From NCBI GenBank assembly GCA_029557915.1, contig JAKQHS010000002.1:1-64000 (forward strand): a DNA stretch of 64,000 nucleotides, read 5' to 3'. Position 1 is the stretch's first letter; every line of letters begins with the position of its first letter. Made by a program: the position numbers and the translations under genes. The DNA comes from Bacteroidota bacterium. GTDB lineage: Bacteria; Bacteroidota; Bacteroidia; Chitinophagales; Saprospiraceae. Positions 8,298 through 16,582 of this stretch are shown piece by piece. Under the pieces are notes generated by a model, which had not been told where the DNA came from, did not search any database, and saw only the letters and a list, made by a program, of their open reading frames with translations.

Positions 8298-9776
8298 CTA
8301 CTCTACCAACCTATTCACCGTATAACAAATCAATTTATTCTCTAGACCCGTCCCTGCATCAGAAACCAAACCGGGGAGGGTGAGTTCATAAATATAACCG
8401 GCCTTGATTTCAGGCAATACTAAAACCAGTTTCTTCCGGTCGGAGGAAATATCGATCCGGTTCACCGGCACCGGTTGCACATCGAACTGGTCTGAACCAT
8501 ATTTCAAATGATATTCATAATAATAATGCCTCAGGCGGAACAGCGCCGAATTCAGAGAAACCGTATCGTGTATGGCTTGGGTAAAAGTTAATTCAAATCC
8601 ATCCTTTTGCAAGCGCATCGCGTGGACTTCCATTGGAGCCCTCCCCGTGTACACCATGCGCTGGATCCCCAGGTCGCCCGCAAAACCATGCTGGGCATGG
8701 CCTACCCAAAGGCTGCCGTCCGGTGCAAAGGCCATGCGGTTGCTGCCCTTGATCAGCCCTTGTCCGTCCAGGAAAGGAATACAGGCACCCTGCAACTGGC
8801 CATCTATTTCTTCAAGCATCACCCTTAAAATGCGTTCCTGGTTCATCTCCCCTATAAAAAACTGGCCGGCGAAGGGGCCGAATTTCCCGGAGGTCCGGTC
8901 TATCACCGGCTGAGTGGGCGAAGCGGCCATGATCCCATGCGGAAACAGCACCGAACCCGGGGTCTTCATGGCCTCCAGTTCTCTGACAGGCAATTTGGAA
9001 GGGTCTCCCCGGCCCCACCCTTCTTTCCATAAAAGGCTGGCGGGATGACCGTAAAAATGCCCCTCTTTGACCTCGTATAAGACGCTGGTGCCCACCCAGT
9101 CCCCCTGGTTGTCCGTGGCAAACAAACGGTTGAGATCATCGATCACCAGGCCATTCGGCGAACGGAAGCCGCTGGCAAAAGGATGTATGGAGCCATCCGG
9201 TTTCAATTGCATGATCCATCCCCGGTATGGCACGGCGGCAAATTTCTGAAGCGGTTTTCCGGGCACCAAGGTCGTATCCAGCGTCCCCCTCACTTCAGGC
9301 ATGACAATGCCATACTCGGAGGCCGTGTTCAGCCCGATGTATAGATTTCCGGCCGTATCGCGAACCGGCCCGTAATTCCATTCGTGGTAATTGCCCGTCA
9401 TGCCAAAGTCATCGGTCACGGTTTCGAAGAGGTCCGCCTTTCCATCCCTATCCGTATCCACCAACCGGGTGAGTTCCGGACGTTGCATGACGAGCATCTC
9501 GCTTTCACTGAGGGCCAGGAGCCCCAGGGGCTCGTGCAATCCGGATGCAAAAACCTTCCAGTCTTCTTTTTTGGGATCGTAGATCATCACTTCTCCCCTT
9601 AGAAAACAAGCCACCAAACGGCCGTCCGGCAAAAATTCAATGGCCCCCGTCTCACCGGTAAGGCCCTCAGGCAGGCGGATCGTTTCGACCCGGTAGGAAA
9701 CATCGGTTGGCTCGGATTCAGGCGCCCTGCGACAGGAGCAAAAGGAAAGTAGCAGTATAAATAACCCAAACCTCAT
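8298..9776 (-). CDS. lipoprotein beta-propeller of glucose/sorbosone dehydrogenase type
   Basis: A 492-residue exported lipoprotein: signal MRFGLFILLLSFCSC with an acylatable Cys, then a propeller with repeated blade motifs (GAIEFLPDGRLVACF, PLGLLALSESEMLVM, TDRDGKADLFETV, ASGFRSPNGLVIDDLNRLFATDNQGDWVG, SNRMAFAPDGSLWVG). This resembles soluble PQQ-dependent sugar dehydrogenase-like and membrane-bound dehydrogenase proteins; I cannot confirm a PQQ site. The C-terminal part (from about residue 390) looks like a beta-sandwich. The frame is open upstream to 9851, but the ATG at 9776 begins the signal sequence and overlaps the previous gene by 4 bp. It is the last gene of the UxuA-like/cupredoxin operon. 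Confidence 0.8.
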   Translation of the reverse strand: MRFGLFILLLSFCSCRRAPESEPTDVSYRVETIRLPEGLTGETGAIEFLPDGRLVACFLRGEVMIYDPKKEDWKVFASGLHEPLGLLALSESEMLVMQRPELTRLVDTDRDGKADLFETVTDDFGMTGNYHEWNYGPVRDTAGNLYIGLNTASEYGIVMPEVRGTLDTTLVPGKPLQKFAAVPYRGWIMQLKPDGSIHPFASGFRSPNGLVIDDLNRLFATDNQGDWVGTSVLYEVKEGHFYGHPASLLWKEGWGRGDPSKLPVRELEAMKTPGSVLFPHGIMAASPTQPVIDRTSGKFGPFAGQFFIGEMNQERILRVMLEEIDGQLQGACIPFLDGQGLIKGSNRMAFAPDGSLWVGHAQHGFAGDLGIQRMVYTGRAPMEVHAMRLQKDGFELTFTQAIHDTVSLNSALFRLRHYYYEYHLKYGSDQFDVQPVPVNRIDISSDRKKLVLVLPEIKAGYIYELTLPGLVSDAGTGLENKLICYTVNRLVE

Positions 9777-10885
9777 TGTCCGGTTTTTATCATGGTGAGG
9801 GTAAATTGGGCAGCCTCTTTTGGATCGAGCTTTAATTGGTTTTCGGCCCATTGTCCTTTATCGCTCTGGTAAACCACTCCATCCCCGGATCCGTGGACAA
9901 ACCAAACCGGCCGCCCTGCTTCCCTGATACGAAATTGCCGGACCAGGCCTACCCCCTTTTCCACTGGGGTGATCCATTCATAAATTTCGGTCCCATTAAG
10001 CAGATAATTAAATTCGGGATAACCCCTTATGAGGCGATAACCCTTAAATTTTACGGCCGGGATGGAATCGGGATGTCCCAGCCGCAAAGGAAAGGGGCTT
10101 TGGTCCCTGTAAAATACCGTGCCGAGAATTTTTGCATGCAGTTCACCTTTGATGGTCCAGTAGTCCGTGAGGTCCAGAAACTCACCCTCCCAGGCATATC
10201 GCAGCCTGCAAGCGCCGGCATCCCAACAATAGGCCAGGTCCTTCGATAAACAAACAGCAATGGCAGCGGGGCCCGCATCCGGCATCAGCACCCGGTAATG
10301 ATAAGGGGGGACCAGGGTATAGGGATGCCCGGAAGGCCTTTGTTTTAGATGGTGGTACTCTTCGCTTTTTCTCCGGTGCTCCGGCACATGAAGATCCGCC
10401 GCCAAACGCGGCATCACTCCATTGGTCACATGCATGGCCCCGTACATGATGTTTCCATGGCCGGGGAAAGTGCATACATAAGGATAAACGCCCGTGGACC
10501 GGGGCGCCCGGAAAACCATGGAATCGGCCTCGCCCGGTTTTAGGACCTGAATGGAATGGAGCACTTCCTCCACTATTGGGATATAGGCCGCTGCCGGACC
10601 GTCTTTGCCCAAAGCGAGGGCGGCAGCTACAATCTTTTCACGGCTGCCTTTCCGTCCGATCACGAGATTGTGCTCCATATCGTCGGTATTGGCCAGCACC
10701 AGTTTGACCCAGCTTCCCGGGTTAACTGCAAAACGCACCAGGTCGTATTGCATCCCGGATACGGCATGGATCTGGATGCGCAGGGTATCCGCCGGGACCT
10801 GACCGGATAGGGGTATGAAACGAATGATAAGGAAGGCAGGCAATAAAACCGCCGAAAAGTAACCCCCTTTGAAATAATTATTCAT
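9773..10885 (-). CDS. exported cupredoxin (azurin-like) with unknown C-terminal domain
   Basis: A 370-residue protein with a signal sequence (about residues 1-29). Residues 30-155 are an azurin/plastocyanin-like domain with type 1 copper ligands in the right order: His72 (DMEHNLVIG), Cys138, His143 and Met147 (YVCTFPGHGNIMYGAM). Residues 170-370 form a second domain I do not recognise (DLAYCWDAGACRLRYAWEGEFLD, GVGLVRQFRI), also seen beside propeller dehydrogenases. The start follows the upstream UxuA-like stop with no gap, and the 3' end overlaps the propeller gene by 4 bp. A periplasmic electron carrier for the propeller enzyme is a reasonable inference. Confidence 0.85.
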   Translation of the reverse strand: MNNYFKGGYFSAVLLPAFLIIRFIPLSGQVPADTLRIQIHAVSGMQYDLVRFAVNPGSWVKLVLANTDDMEHNLVIGRKGSREKIVAAALALGKDGPAAAYIPIVEEVLHSIQVLKPGEADSMVFRAPRSTGVYPYVCTFPGHGNIMYGAMHVTNGVMPRLAADLHVPEHRRKSEEYHHLKQRPSGHPYTLVPPYHYRVLMPDAGPAAIAVCLSKDLAYCWDAGACRLRYAWEGEFLDLTDYWTIKGELHAKILGTVFYRDQSPFPLRLGHPDSIPAVKFKGYRLIRGYPEFNYLLNGTEIYEWITPVEKGVGLVRQFRIREAGRPVWFVHGSGDGVVYQSDKGQWAENQLKLDPKEAAQFTLTMIKTGQ

Positions 10886-12082
10886 CTACCGGACTTCCGT
10901 ATTCGCTGAATCAATCATCCCCTGGATGTAACCGAAAGCCTGGGAAAAGGCCTGGTATCCTCCCGGGTCATCCGGATGGCTGGGTACATGGTCCGGGCAG
11001 ATCGACCAGGTATAGCCGGAATCCCGGAGGATCCGGATCACTTCAATAAAATCCGCCTCGCCTTCATCGATATACACTTCCTGAAAATCGTGCAAACCGC
11101 CTTTGATATTGCGCATGTGGATCTGGCAGATCTTTCCCTTATCGGCGAAATATTTGACGATGGGCAGAAGTTCCTCTTTGGGATTCTTCAGTCCTTCCAT
11201 GATCGTTCCCAGGCAAAGTTGAAAACCGTTGTAGGGACTGTCGACAATGGATTCGTATTTTTTAAGGGAATCGAAGACCGTGCCTGGACCTGCATTCCAA
11301 TTGTCCACGCCCTGGTATCCCCTGGGCAGGCCGGGCGGATCGTAGGGGTGAACCCCAAGACGGAGCTGATGTTCCGCGCAGACCGGAATGATGTTTTGGA
11401 GAAAATAAGTGATCCTTTCCCAGTACTCCTCGTAACCGATGATCCCCCGGCTGCCGGCAGGGAGTTCACGCCAGTTGTCCTCAAGTTTAAACGAATGATA
11501 GCTCGAGCCTCCCCTGCCGTCGACATGCCCGTTTCGGCGAATGGGGATCATGGTCCAGTGCATGGTAACTACTTGGACGCCGACCAGGGAGGCTTTCCTG
11601 ATATTTTCCGTTACTTCCTGCAATTTTTTCTCCCGGTCCCCTCCGGGTTTGGCATAGATGAACCCGGAGTCCATGCGAATGGCTTCCCAAACCATATTTC
11701 CCCGGTCACAATCGTCTTTCCATTTTTTCATCTGGTCCAGGTCCCAGGCTCCTTCCATGATATTGGTCAGGTGGCGAACCCCATGTCTCTGGTGATACTG
11801 GAAATTGCGGGGATTGGTCCAGTTCTTTTGTTTATCATTCCAATTCCAGCCGGGCTCCCCCATCACCGCATGGTAATCACCCCCAACATGATGGAAATGA
11901 TTGATCTTACTTTCTGCCTTTGCCGGTTTATCCGTCAGAGCAGTCAATGGACCCAATAGTCCCGGACCTATCAGTCCCGGACTTATCAGTCCCGGACCTA
12001 GCAGTCCTGCGGCAATGGATTTATGGAAGGAACGACGGTTGAGTTTTTGTGTGGTGGACTTATCTTTCATGGACCGCTTCAT
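10886..12082 (-). CDS. Tat-exported mannonate dehydratase (UxuA)-like TIM-barrel protein
   Basis: A 398-residue protein. The N-terminus has a twin-arginine motif (RRSFHKSIAAG) followed by an odd Pro/Gly-rich stretch (residues 23-43) encoded by a 15-bp minisatellite. The body has UxuA family motifs: VWEAIRMDSG, VHPYDPPG, CQIHMRNIKGG, DEGEADFIEVIRILRDSG and CPDHVP. UxuA converts D-mannonate to 2-keto-3-deoxygluconate in the cytoplasm, so an exported relative probably has a different substrate or is a binding protein. It is first in an operon with the cupredoxin (0-bp gap) and the propeller. A frameshifted remnant of a similar N-terminus lies just upstream. Confidence 0.8.
   Translation of the reverse strand: MKRSMKDKSTTQKLNRRSFHKSIAAGLLGPGLISPGLIGPGLLGPLTALTDKPAKAESKINHFHHVGGDYHAVMGEPGWNWNDKQKNWTNPRNFQYHQRHGVRHLTNIMEGAWDLDQMKKWKDDCDRGNMVWEAIRMDSGFIYAKPGGDREKKLQEVTENIRKASLVGVQVVTMHWTMIPIRRNGHVDGRGGSSYHSFKLEDNWRELPAGSRGIIGYEEYWERITYFLQNIIPVCAEHQLRLGVHPYDPPGLPRGYQGVDNWNAGPGTVFDSLKKYESIVDSPYNGFQLCLGTIMEGLKNPKEELLPIVKYFADKGKICQIHMRNIKGGLHDFQEVYIDEGEADFIEVIRILRDSGYTWSICPDHVPSHPDDPGGYQAFSQAFGYIQGMIDSANTEVR
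11955..12014 (+). repeat. 15-bp in-frame minisatellite in a Tat signal sequence
   Basis: Four successive 15-bp units (for example ATCAGTCCCGGACCT) cover residues 23-43 of the UxuA-like protein and encode a repeated (L/I)(G/S)PGL pentapeptide. The last unit is degenerate. Confidence 0.85.
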
Positions 12083-12228
12083 TTGATTGTTTAAAGCAAA
12101 ATAGGCAGAAAATGGCCAAGCTACGAATCGATATTTTGCGCAGGGCGTCTCGAATTACACGGAATATTTTTTAGTTCAAAAAAAATCCTACCTCTCCGTG
12201 CTCCCCGTGCTCTCCGTGCGCAAAAGCC
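12013..12228. repeat. tandem duplication, unit 1 (5' end and upstream of UxuA-like gene)
   Basis: Unit 1 comprises the first codons of the UxuA-like gene, its leader with a CTATTTTG promoter-like box (minus strand), and CTCCGTG-rich 9-bp repeats near 12193-12219. The same order of segments recurs, diverged, at 12256-12520. Confidence 0.75.
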
Positions 12229-12235
12229 CGTGAGC

Positions 12236-12317
12236 ATATTCACCGATCAGGCCGGTGGCCAGATGTTTATGGAAGGAGCGGCGGGTTTAGTTTTTGAGTG
12301 TTGGCCTTTTCTTTCAT
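12236..12317 (-). pseudogene. remnant of a Tat-signal N-terminus, paralogue of the UxuA-like gene
   Basis: Reading minus from the ATG at 12317 gives MKEKANTQKLN, against MKDKSTTQKLN in the intact gene. A one-base shift then restores RRSFHKHLATGLIG against RRSFHKSIAAGLLG. The frame then ends in the CTCCGTG-rich spacer, and no catalytic part is present. It is the 5' relic left by a tandem duplication followed by loss or replacement of the body. Confidence 0.75.
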
Positions 12318-12520
12318 GGACCCGTTTCAATTGATTGCATTGAACAAAATAGGGAGAAAACAGCTCAAGCTAATATGGATACTTTGCTCAGAGGGTATAA
12401 CCATCCCGCGCCAAGTCGGAGGGTATCGAATGACACGGAATCTTTATGATATTAAAAAGTATCCCAAATCTCCGTGCTCTCCGCGCCCTCCGTGTGCAAA
12501 ACCCCCGTGTGCAAAATCCC
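12256..12520. repeat. tandem duplication, unit 2 (diverged)
   Basis: It contains the frameshifted signal-sequence remnant, a leader matching unit 1 (including the CTATTTTG box, seen as CAAAATAG near 12343, and a stretch matching the ACACGGAAT region) and CTCCGTG/CTCCGCG/CTCCGTGTGCAAAA repeats near 12471-12520 matching those of unit 1. Confidence 0.75.
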
Positions 12521-12528
12521 GCGCACCA

Positions 12529-13473
12529 TCACCACAATCCTTTCAATTTATCATACATCGCCCTGATCGACCGGTGATTCGACACCGTATTCCCTCCCCG
12601 TACCGGATGCTTGCTGAGGTCAATCTCTTTCACGAGGTCCTCCTTTGACTTGCCTGTTTCAATCCCTTTACGCACCTGGGCGAGCATATCCGCGAGGTAA
12701 TCCCTCTGCTGTTTCAGGATCCCAGAACCACCAGGGTCTCCATGCCCGGGAATGACCGTCGAGGCTCCCCAGGAGGCCAGGCTATCCAAAACCCGGAGCC
12801 AGCGATCATAATCCGCGTTTTTATCCGCTACATTATTGCCCCATGGATTTCCGTTTACACAAAGATCCCCCGTGGCCAGGATCTTTTCTTTGGGCAGCCA
12901 GGCCACCGCGTCCCCCGCGGTATGCGCCGGTCCCATAAGGATCAATTCCACCCGGTGCGTACCATCATCAAAAACCATTCGCCTGTCAAAGGTCAGAGAA
13001 GGAAACTCCCTCCGGTAGGGACCCATATCCCCACCGCTGTATGCGGATCGCCGGTCCCATTCCACTTGCCCAAGGGTCCTCATCTCCCCGTCGGTCACCC
13101 TGGAAGCAACCACCACCGCCCCGGAATCTACAAACACGCTGTTGCCCCAGGTATGGTCGTGATGGTAGTGGGTGTTGAACACAAAACGGACCGGTTTATC
13201 CGTGGTTTTCCGGATCTCCCGGAGGATTTCTTCCGCTCCCCAGGGGTAATTGGCATCCACGGCCAGGACATAATCTTTAAAGACCACCCAAAGGCAATTG
13301 GCGGACTTTTTCTGAAGTTCATCACCGAAGTAATAGAATACCCCGGGAGCCAGCGCCTGAACGGGACGGGATTGGGCGTTTAAATAGAAATTGTTCACCA
13401 AGAACAGGAACAACAGCACACCCTTTACTTTGAAAAAAGGAATCGTTATTCTATCCGCTTGTTCCATATTCAT
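12529..13473 (-). CDS. secreted metallo-beta-lactamase-fold hydrolase
   Basis: About 314 residues. A hydrophobic segment near residues 10-33 (VKGVLLFLFLVNNFYLNAQ) acts as a signal sequence. Zinc-site motifs of the MBL fold are all present: NTHYHHDHTWGN, MGPAHTAGDAV, ILATGDLCVNG and VIPGHGDPGG. These resemble class B beta-lactamase/quinoprotein-relay-type hydrolases; the substrate is unknown. The frame is open to 13509, but those extra codons are translated palindromic repeat, so the start is taken at 13473 (MNMEQ) or 13467. It is the third gene behind the 2H phosphoesterase and CadD-like genes. Confidence 0.85.
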   Translation of the reverse strand: MNMEQADRITIPFFKVKGVLLFLFLVNNFYLNAQSRPVQALAPGVFYYFGDELQKKSANCLWVVFKDYVLAVDANYPWGAEEILREIRKTTDKPVRFVFNTHYHHDHTWGNSVFVDSGAVVVASRVTDGEMRTLGQVEWDRRSAYSGGDMGPYRREFPSLTFDRRMVFDDGTHRVELILMGPAHTAGDAVAWLPKEKILATGDLCVNGNPWGNNVADKNADYDRWLRVLDSLASWGASTVIPGHGDPGGSGILKQQRDYLADMLAQVRKGIETGKSKEDLVKEIDLSKHPVRGGNTVSNHRSIRAMYDKLKGLW

Positions 13474-13506
13474 AGATATGCCAAATTTTCGAAATGGGGC
13501 ATATCT
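13474..13506. repeat. palindromic AGATATGCC repeat, copy 2
   Basis: A 33-bp imperfect palindrome (left arm AGATATGCCAAATTT, two mismatches in the right arm) nearly identical to the left half of 8216-8250. It exactly fills the gap between the CadD-like stop and the MBL start. Confidence 0.85.
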
Positions 13507-14102
13507 CAATTTAAAATCCCGAAAGCCCCGCTCTCTGCAAGAATGTAAAGTCCCAAAACAATCAGGATCAATGGGGCGAGGATATGCCCATATTTATCAG
13601 CAGCTTTGGATATAATGGGGTGCCCCGCCAGGTATTTGGCAGCCAGGCACCACAGGAAGGTCATGATGATAAAGACGCCCACCGTCATCCCCTTTCCCTC
13701 CCAGCCCATCGCGGCGAACAGGGGGACGTAGACCCCGGTATTGTCGCCCCCGTTGGCGATCGTGACCCCTGCAACGGCAAGGACATTGCCCATATTATTT
13801 TGCATTGGCTCTGCAAAGTCGATTTTTACCTCCTGCTCTTTCTTCCTGAACAGGCGCCATAAGCTTTTTAAACCCAAATAAATAGGGAAAAGACCAAGGA
13901 GTCCAAGGTATGCCGGATCCATCCAGAGACCCACGAGGGAAAGGGCTAGGCTCAGTCCCGTAAGGGCAAGAATCCCCAGATACTGACCAACTATGATTTC
14001 CAGGGGCATGTACCTTTTATTTCCAAACCACATACTGAGGATGAACAGATCGTCGATGTTGGTGGATGCGAAGGTGAGGATGCCGGTGAGGATCAGGTCC
14101 AT
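13506..14102 (-). CDS. CadD-family (cadmium resistance) membrane transporter
   Basis: A 198-residue polytopic membrane protein with five to six hydrophobic segments. The opening MDLILTGILTFASTNIDDLFILSMWF and the repeat-like AGVTIANGGDNTGVYVPLFA are the family signature (N-D-D in helix 1, N-GGDN in the second half). The family is named for cadmium resistance in Gram-positives and belongs to the LysE-like exporters; the ion here is not known. The frame extends upstream to 14147, but the ATG at 14102 gives the conserved start and overlaps the upstream gene by 10 bp. Confidence 0.85.
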   Translation of the reverse strand: MDLILTGILTFASTNIDDLFILSMWFGNKRYMPLEIIVGQYLGILALTGLSLALSLVGLWMDPAYLGLLGLFPIYLGLKSLWRLFRKKEQEVKIDFAEPMQNNMGNVLAVAGVTIANGGDNTGVYVPLFAAMGWEGKGMTVGVFIIMTFLWCLAAKYLAGHPIISKAADKYGHILAPLILIVLGLYILAESGAFGILN

Positions 14103-14605
14103 GGGCGGCAGATTGGAAAATGTTCGACAACCTTCCAGGGGCCCCATTGCTCCTGTTCAATCAGGCTGACGGTGTCAAAGTTCAAAACAATGGGCAATGC
14201 GACAACCCTGATCTGCCGGAAAATTTCATCCGTACAGCATGAATTCCTGGGATGCATCAGGGTGATATGGGGTCTGTGATTGCGGGGGATGTCAATGATT
14301 CCGGTCAATACGGCTTTTCGTAAATCATCAAACCCCGGATTCCCTATAAGGCCGGGAAGGAGTACCCCCTTACCATCCTCAAACCGCTCCACAGGCCCGA
14401 ATTCAATCCGGAGCGGCCCGGGGAGAATGATGGATCCCAGGTTTTTTAAGACCTTTTCAAGGGGTTCAATCTCGTCTTCCCGGCATAAGGTTATATGAGC
14501 GGGGATAAGATTGAATTGTTCGGGATTAAAAGCAGCCCGGATTTTTTCGATCATTCCATTCTGGTCAGAAATAAAGAGGGTCAATTGCCGGCGGCTCTCT
14601 CGCAT
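14093..14605 (-). CDS. 2H phosphoesterase / 2'-5' RNA ligase-like protein
   Basis: A 170-residue protein with the two HxT motifs of the 2H superfamily: HITL in LIPAHITLCRE (near residue 37) and HITL in RPHITLMHPR (near residue 112). These proteins act on 2'-5' or cyclic phosphodiester bonds in RNA or nucleotides; the substrate here is not evident. It is the first gene of the unit with the CadD-like transporter (10-bp overlap) and the MBL hydrolase. There is no signal sequence, so it is cytoplasmic. Confidence 0.8.
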   Translation of the reverse strand: MRESRRQLTLFISDQNGMIEKIRAAFNPEQFNLIPAHITLCREDEIEPLEKVLKNLGSIILPGPLRIEFGPVERFEDGKGVLLPGLIGNPGFDDLRKAVLTGIIDIPRNHRPHITLMHPRNSCCTDEIFRQIRVVALPIVLNFDTVSLIEQEQWGPWKVVEHFPICRPWT

Positions 14606-14692
14606 TTTACAACATTACAACAATCGATTCGGAATCAGAAAGGCTAAGGGTAGCCAAAATATAGAAATCCGGCTAATCTCAGATGGTCTATT

Positions 14693-16393
14693 TTACTTTA
14701 TATCAGACCTTTTTAAAAACGACCTGGCTTTTTCCAGCTCCGGTCGTTCAGATCGGTTTGGATTGGCTACCGAAGTCAGCAGGTCATAGAATGATTGTGC
14801 TTTTTCCGGGTTATTGGATTTTGCTGCGGCCAGGCCAGCCCCATAAAGGCTGTTGAACCGGTTTGGATGCCTTTTTAAATTGATTTCATAAGCCTCAAGC
14901 GCTTTGCCGGGTTGATTTACTTGAAGCAACATGTCCCCTAGTAATTCCCTTGCCGGGATCACCTCCCCGGGCGTGACCGGGTGTTTTTCAGTATTATCCT
15001 CCATTTGGGCGGCCATATCCATCAGTCTCAGGGCTTCGGAGTTTTTGCCTTCTTGCAGCTGTATCCAGGCTTTGGCGCTGTTTATCTGGATCAGTACCTG
15101 GTTGGCATTATATGTTTCTTTTTTAGCCATGAGGGCATCGTAAATTTTTTCTAAAGCAGCCAGTTCCAACCGGGCAGAATCCAGGTGGCCAAGGTGGACA
15201 TTACCAAGGAGCCGCGTAAAATGGACGATCGCGGTTTGCCAGGGGTAATCCTGCCATAAAAAATTGATCTTCGGGAGCTGCAAGGTGGCGGCTTCGTTCC
15301 AGAGCCTGTTTTCAAGCACAAAGCGAGAAGGAATGGCTGCGAAGGCATAAGCAACCTTAAAGTTCGTTGGGCTCACCTCGTGGATGGTGTTCAGGTATTC
15401 CAATTGCTGCCGGGCCAGGTCATTTTCCCCTTTTTGCAGGTAGGCATACACGAGGTAGTCCATGGCATGAAGTTCCTCATCCCAATGGCCTTTTAATCCG
15501 GCGTTCTCTGCATAACATTTTGCAGAAGCTGCAGACACGAGATTGGATTGGATACATTCGTCCCAAAGCCCCAGCCTCGTGAAAATATGCGACGGCATGT
15601 GCAAGGCATGGGCGGAGGAGGGTGCTATGGACATATATTTCCTCGCCGCAGGCAGGGCCAGTTCGGCCAGCTCAGGATAATCGCAACTGTGAATGATATA
15701 ATGCACAATGCCGGGATGATCCGGTTCATTGGGATAAAGGGAGGTTAAAATGGAGTGGGCTTTCTTTTGCCTGGTAAAGGTTTTGTCTGCAGGATCCGCC
15801 GCGGCCACGAGGGCCAGGGAATAATAAATGGCCGCCTCTATATCGTCGGGCCAGGTGTAATAGAGTTTTTCCATTGCCTTCTCAAAACGCATACTCCTGG
15901 TACGATGATCCGTATTTTGCCAATCTTCATAAAACAAGGAAAGCGCTTCGAGGTAATCCGATTCCCGCCTGGGAATTCGCTCCAAGCCCCTTGCAACGGC
16001 AAGAGCCCTGGAGCCTTTTTCCAACTCCGCTTCGGAGGGCGGGGCCCAGAGGGGATGGTAATTGCTCATGGCCACTCCCCAATAGGCCATGGCGCAATCC
16101 GGGGATTGATCAATTATTTTGGCAAAGACCTTTTCTGCTTCATCGTATTCAAAGGAATGCAATAAAGCCATAGCCAGGTTAAAATCTTTACCTCCACCAA
16201 CGGAACAGGAGGTTTCAAACTCAACGGTACCAAACCGGCCATCCGGCGGGCCGCACCACGTGACCTCCCCTCTCTTTAAATTGATTAAACCGATGGACTC
16301 AAGCGATGGAATTTTATTCTTCTCTTTGCAGGAAAAGAACAGGATAAAACTTAAACAAAACCAAAAAGGATGGATTTGCACGCAGCGTTTCAT
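14693..16393 (-). CDS. TPR-repeat lipoprotein
   Basis: A 566-residue protein: signal MKRCVQIHPFWFCLSFILFFSC with acylatable Cys22, followed by a helical protein with tetratricopeptide repeats (FNLAMALLHSFEYDEAEKVFAKIIDQSPDCAMAY near 70-105 and GKALEAYEINLKRHPNRFNSLYGAGLAAAKSNN near 500). Conserved-looking motifs in between (DHPGIVHYIIHSCDYPELA, SSAHALHMPSHIFTRLG) resemble uncharacterised TPR proteins of environmental bacteria. Role unknown, probably a protein-interaction scaffold in the envelope. A separate gene, divergent from the GH88 locus. Confidence 0.8.
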   Translation of the reverse strand: MKRCVQIHPFWFCLSFILFFSCKEKNKIPSLESIGLINLKRGEVTWCGPPDGRFGTVEFETSCSVGGGKDFNLAMALLHSFEYDEAEKVFAKIIDQSPDCAMAYWGVAMSNYHPLWAPPSEAELEKGSRALAVARGLERIPRRESDYLEALSLFYEDWQNTDHRTRSMRFEKAMEKLYYTWPDDIEAAIYYSLALVAAADPADKTFTRQKKAHSILTSLYPNEPDHPGIVHYIIHSCDYPELAELALPAARKYMSIAPSSAHALHMPSHIFTRLGLWDECIQSNLVSAASAKCYAENAGLKGHWDEELHAMDYLVYAYLQKGENDLARQQLEYLNTIHEVSPTNFKVAYAFAAIPSRFVLENRLWNEAATLQLPKINFLWQDYPWQTAIVHFTRLLGNVHLGHLDSARLELAALEKIYDALMAKKETYNANQVLIQINSAKAWIQLQEGKNSEALRLMDMAAQMEDNTEKHPVTPGEVIPARELLGDMLLQVNQPGKALEAYEINLKRHPNRFNSLYGAGLAAAKSNNPEKAQSFYDLLTSVANPNRSERPELEKARSFLKRSDIK

Positions 16394-16582
16394 CCATTTC
16401 TAACGAATAGCCTGGTCTGAGAATTGTTTTAATCTCTAATTGAGCACAAACCATCCTTAGGTCAGTTTTTGAAATTTTGCCTTTCCGGTAACCTTACCGT
16501 TTTTTGACTCGCCGGGATATTACCTTCACTCCTGTATTTTATTTTAGTTTTAACTGCTTTTTTAATAACCAGGATTCTTTGT

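Noticed and set aside
10976-11959. 327-codon plus-strand frame opposite the UxuA-like gene
   Set aside because: Antisense shadow of a gene with strong family motifs.
12529-13509. MBL gene starting at 13509
   Set aside because: The first 12 residues are translation of the palindromic repeat; the signal sequence starts at 13473 or 13467.
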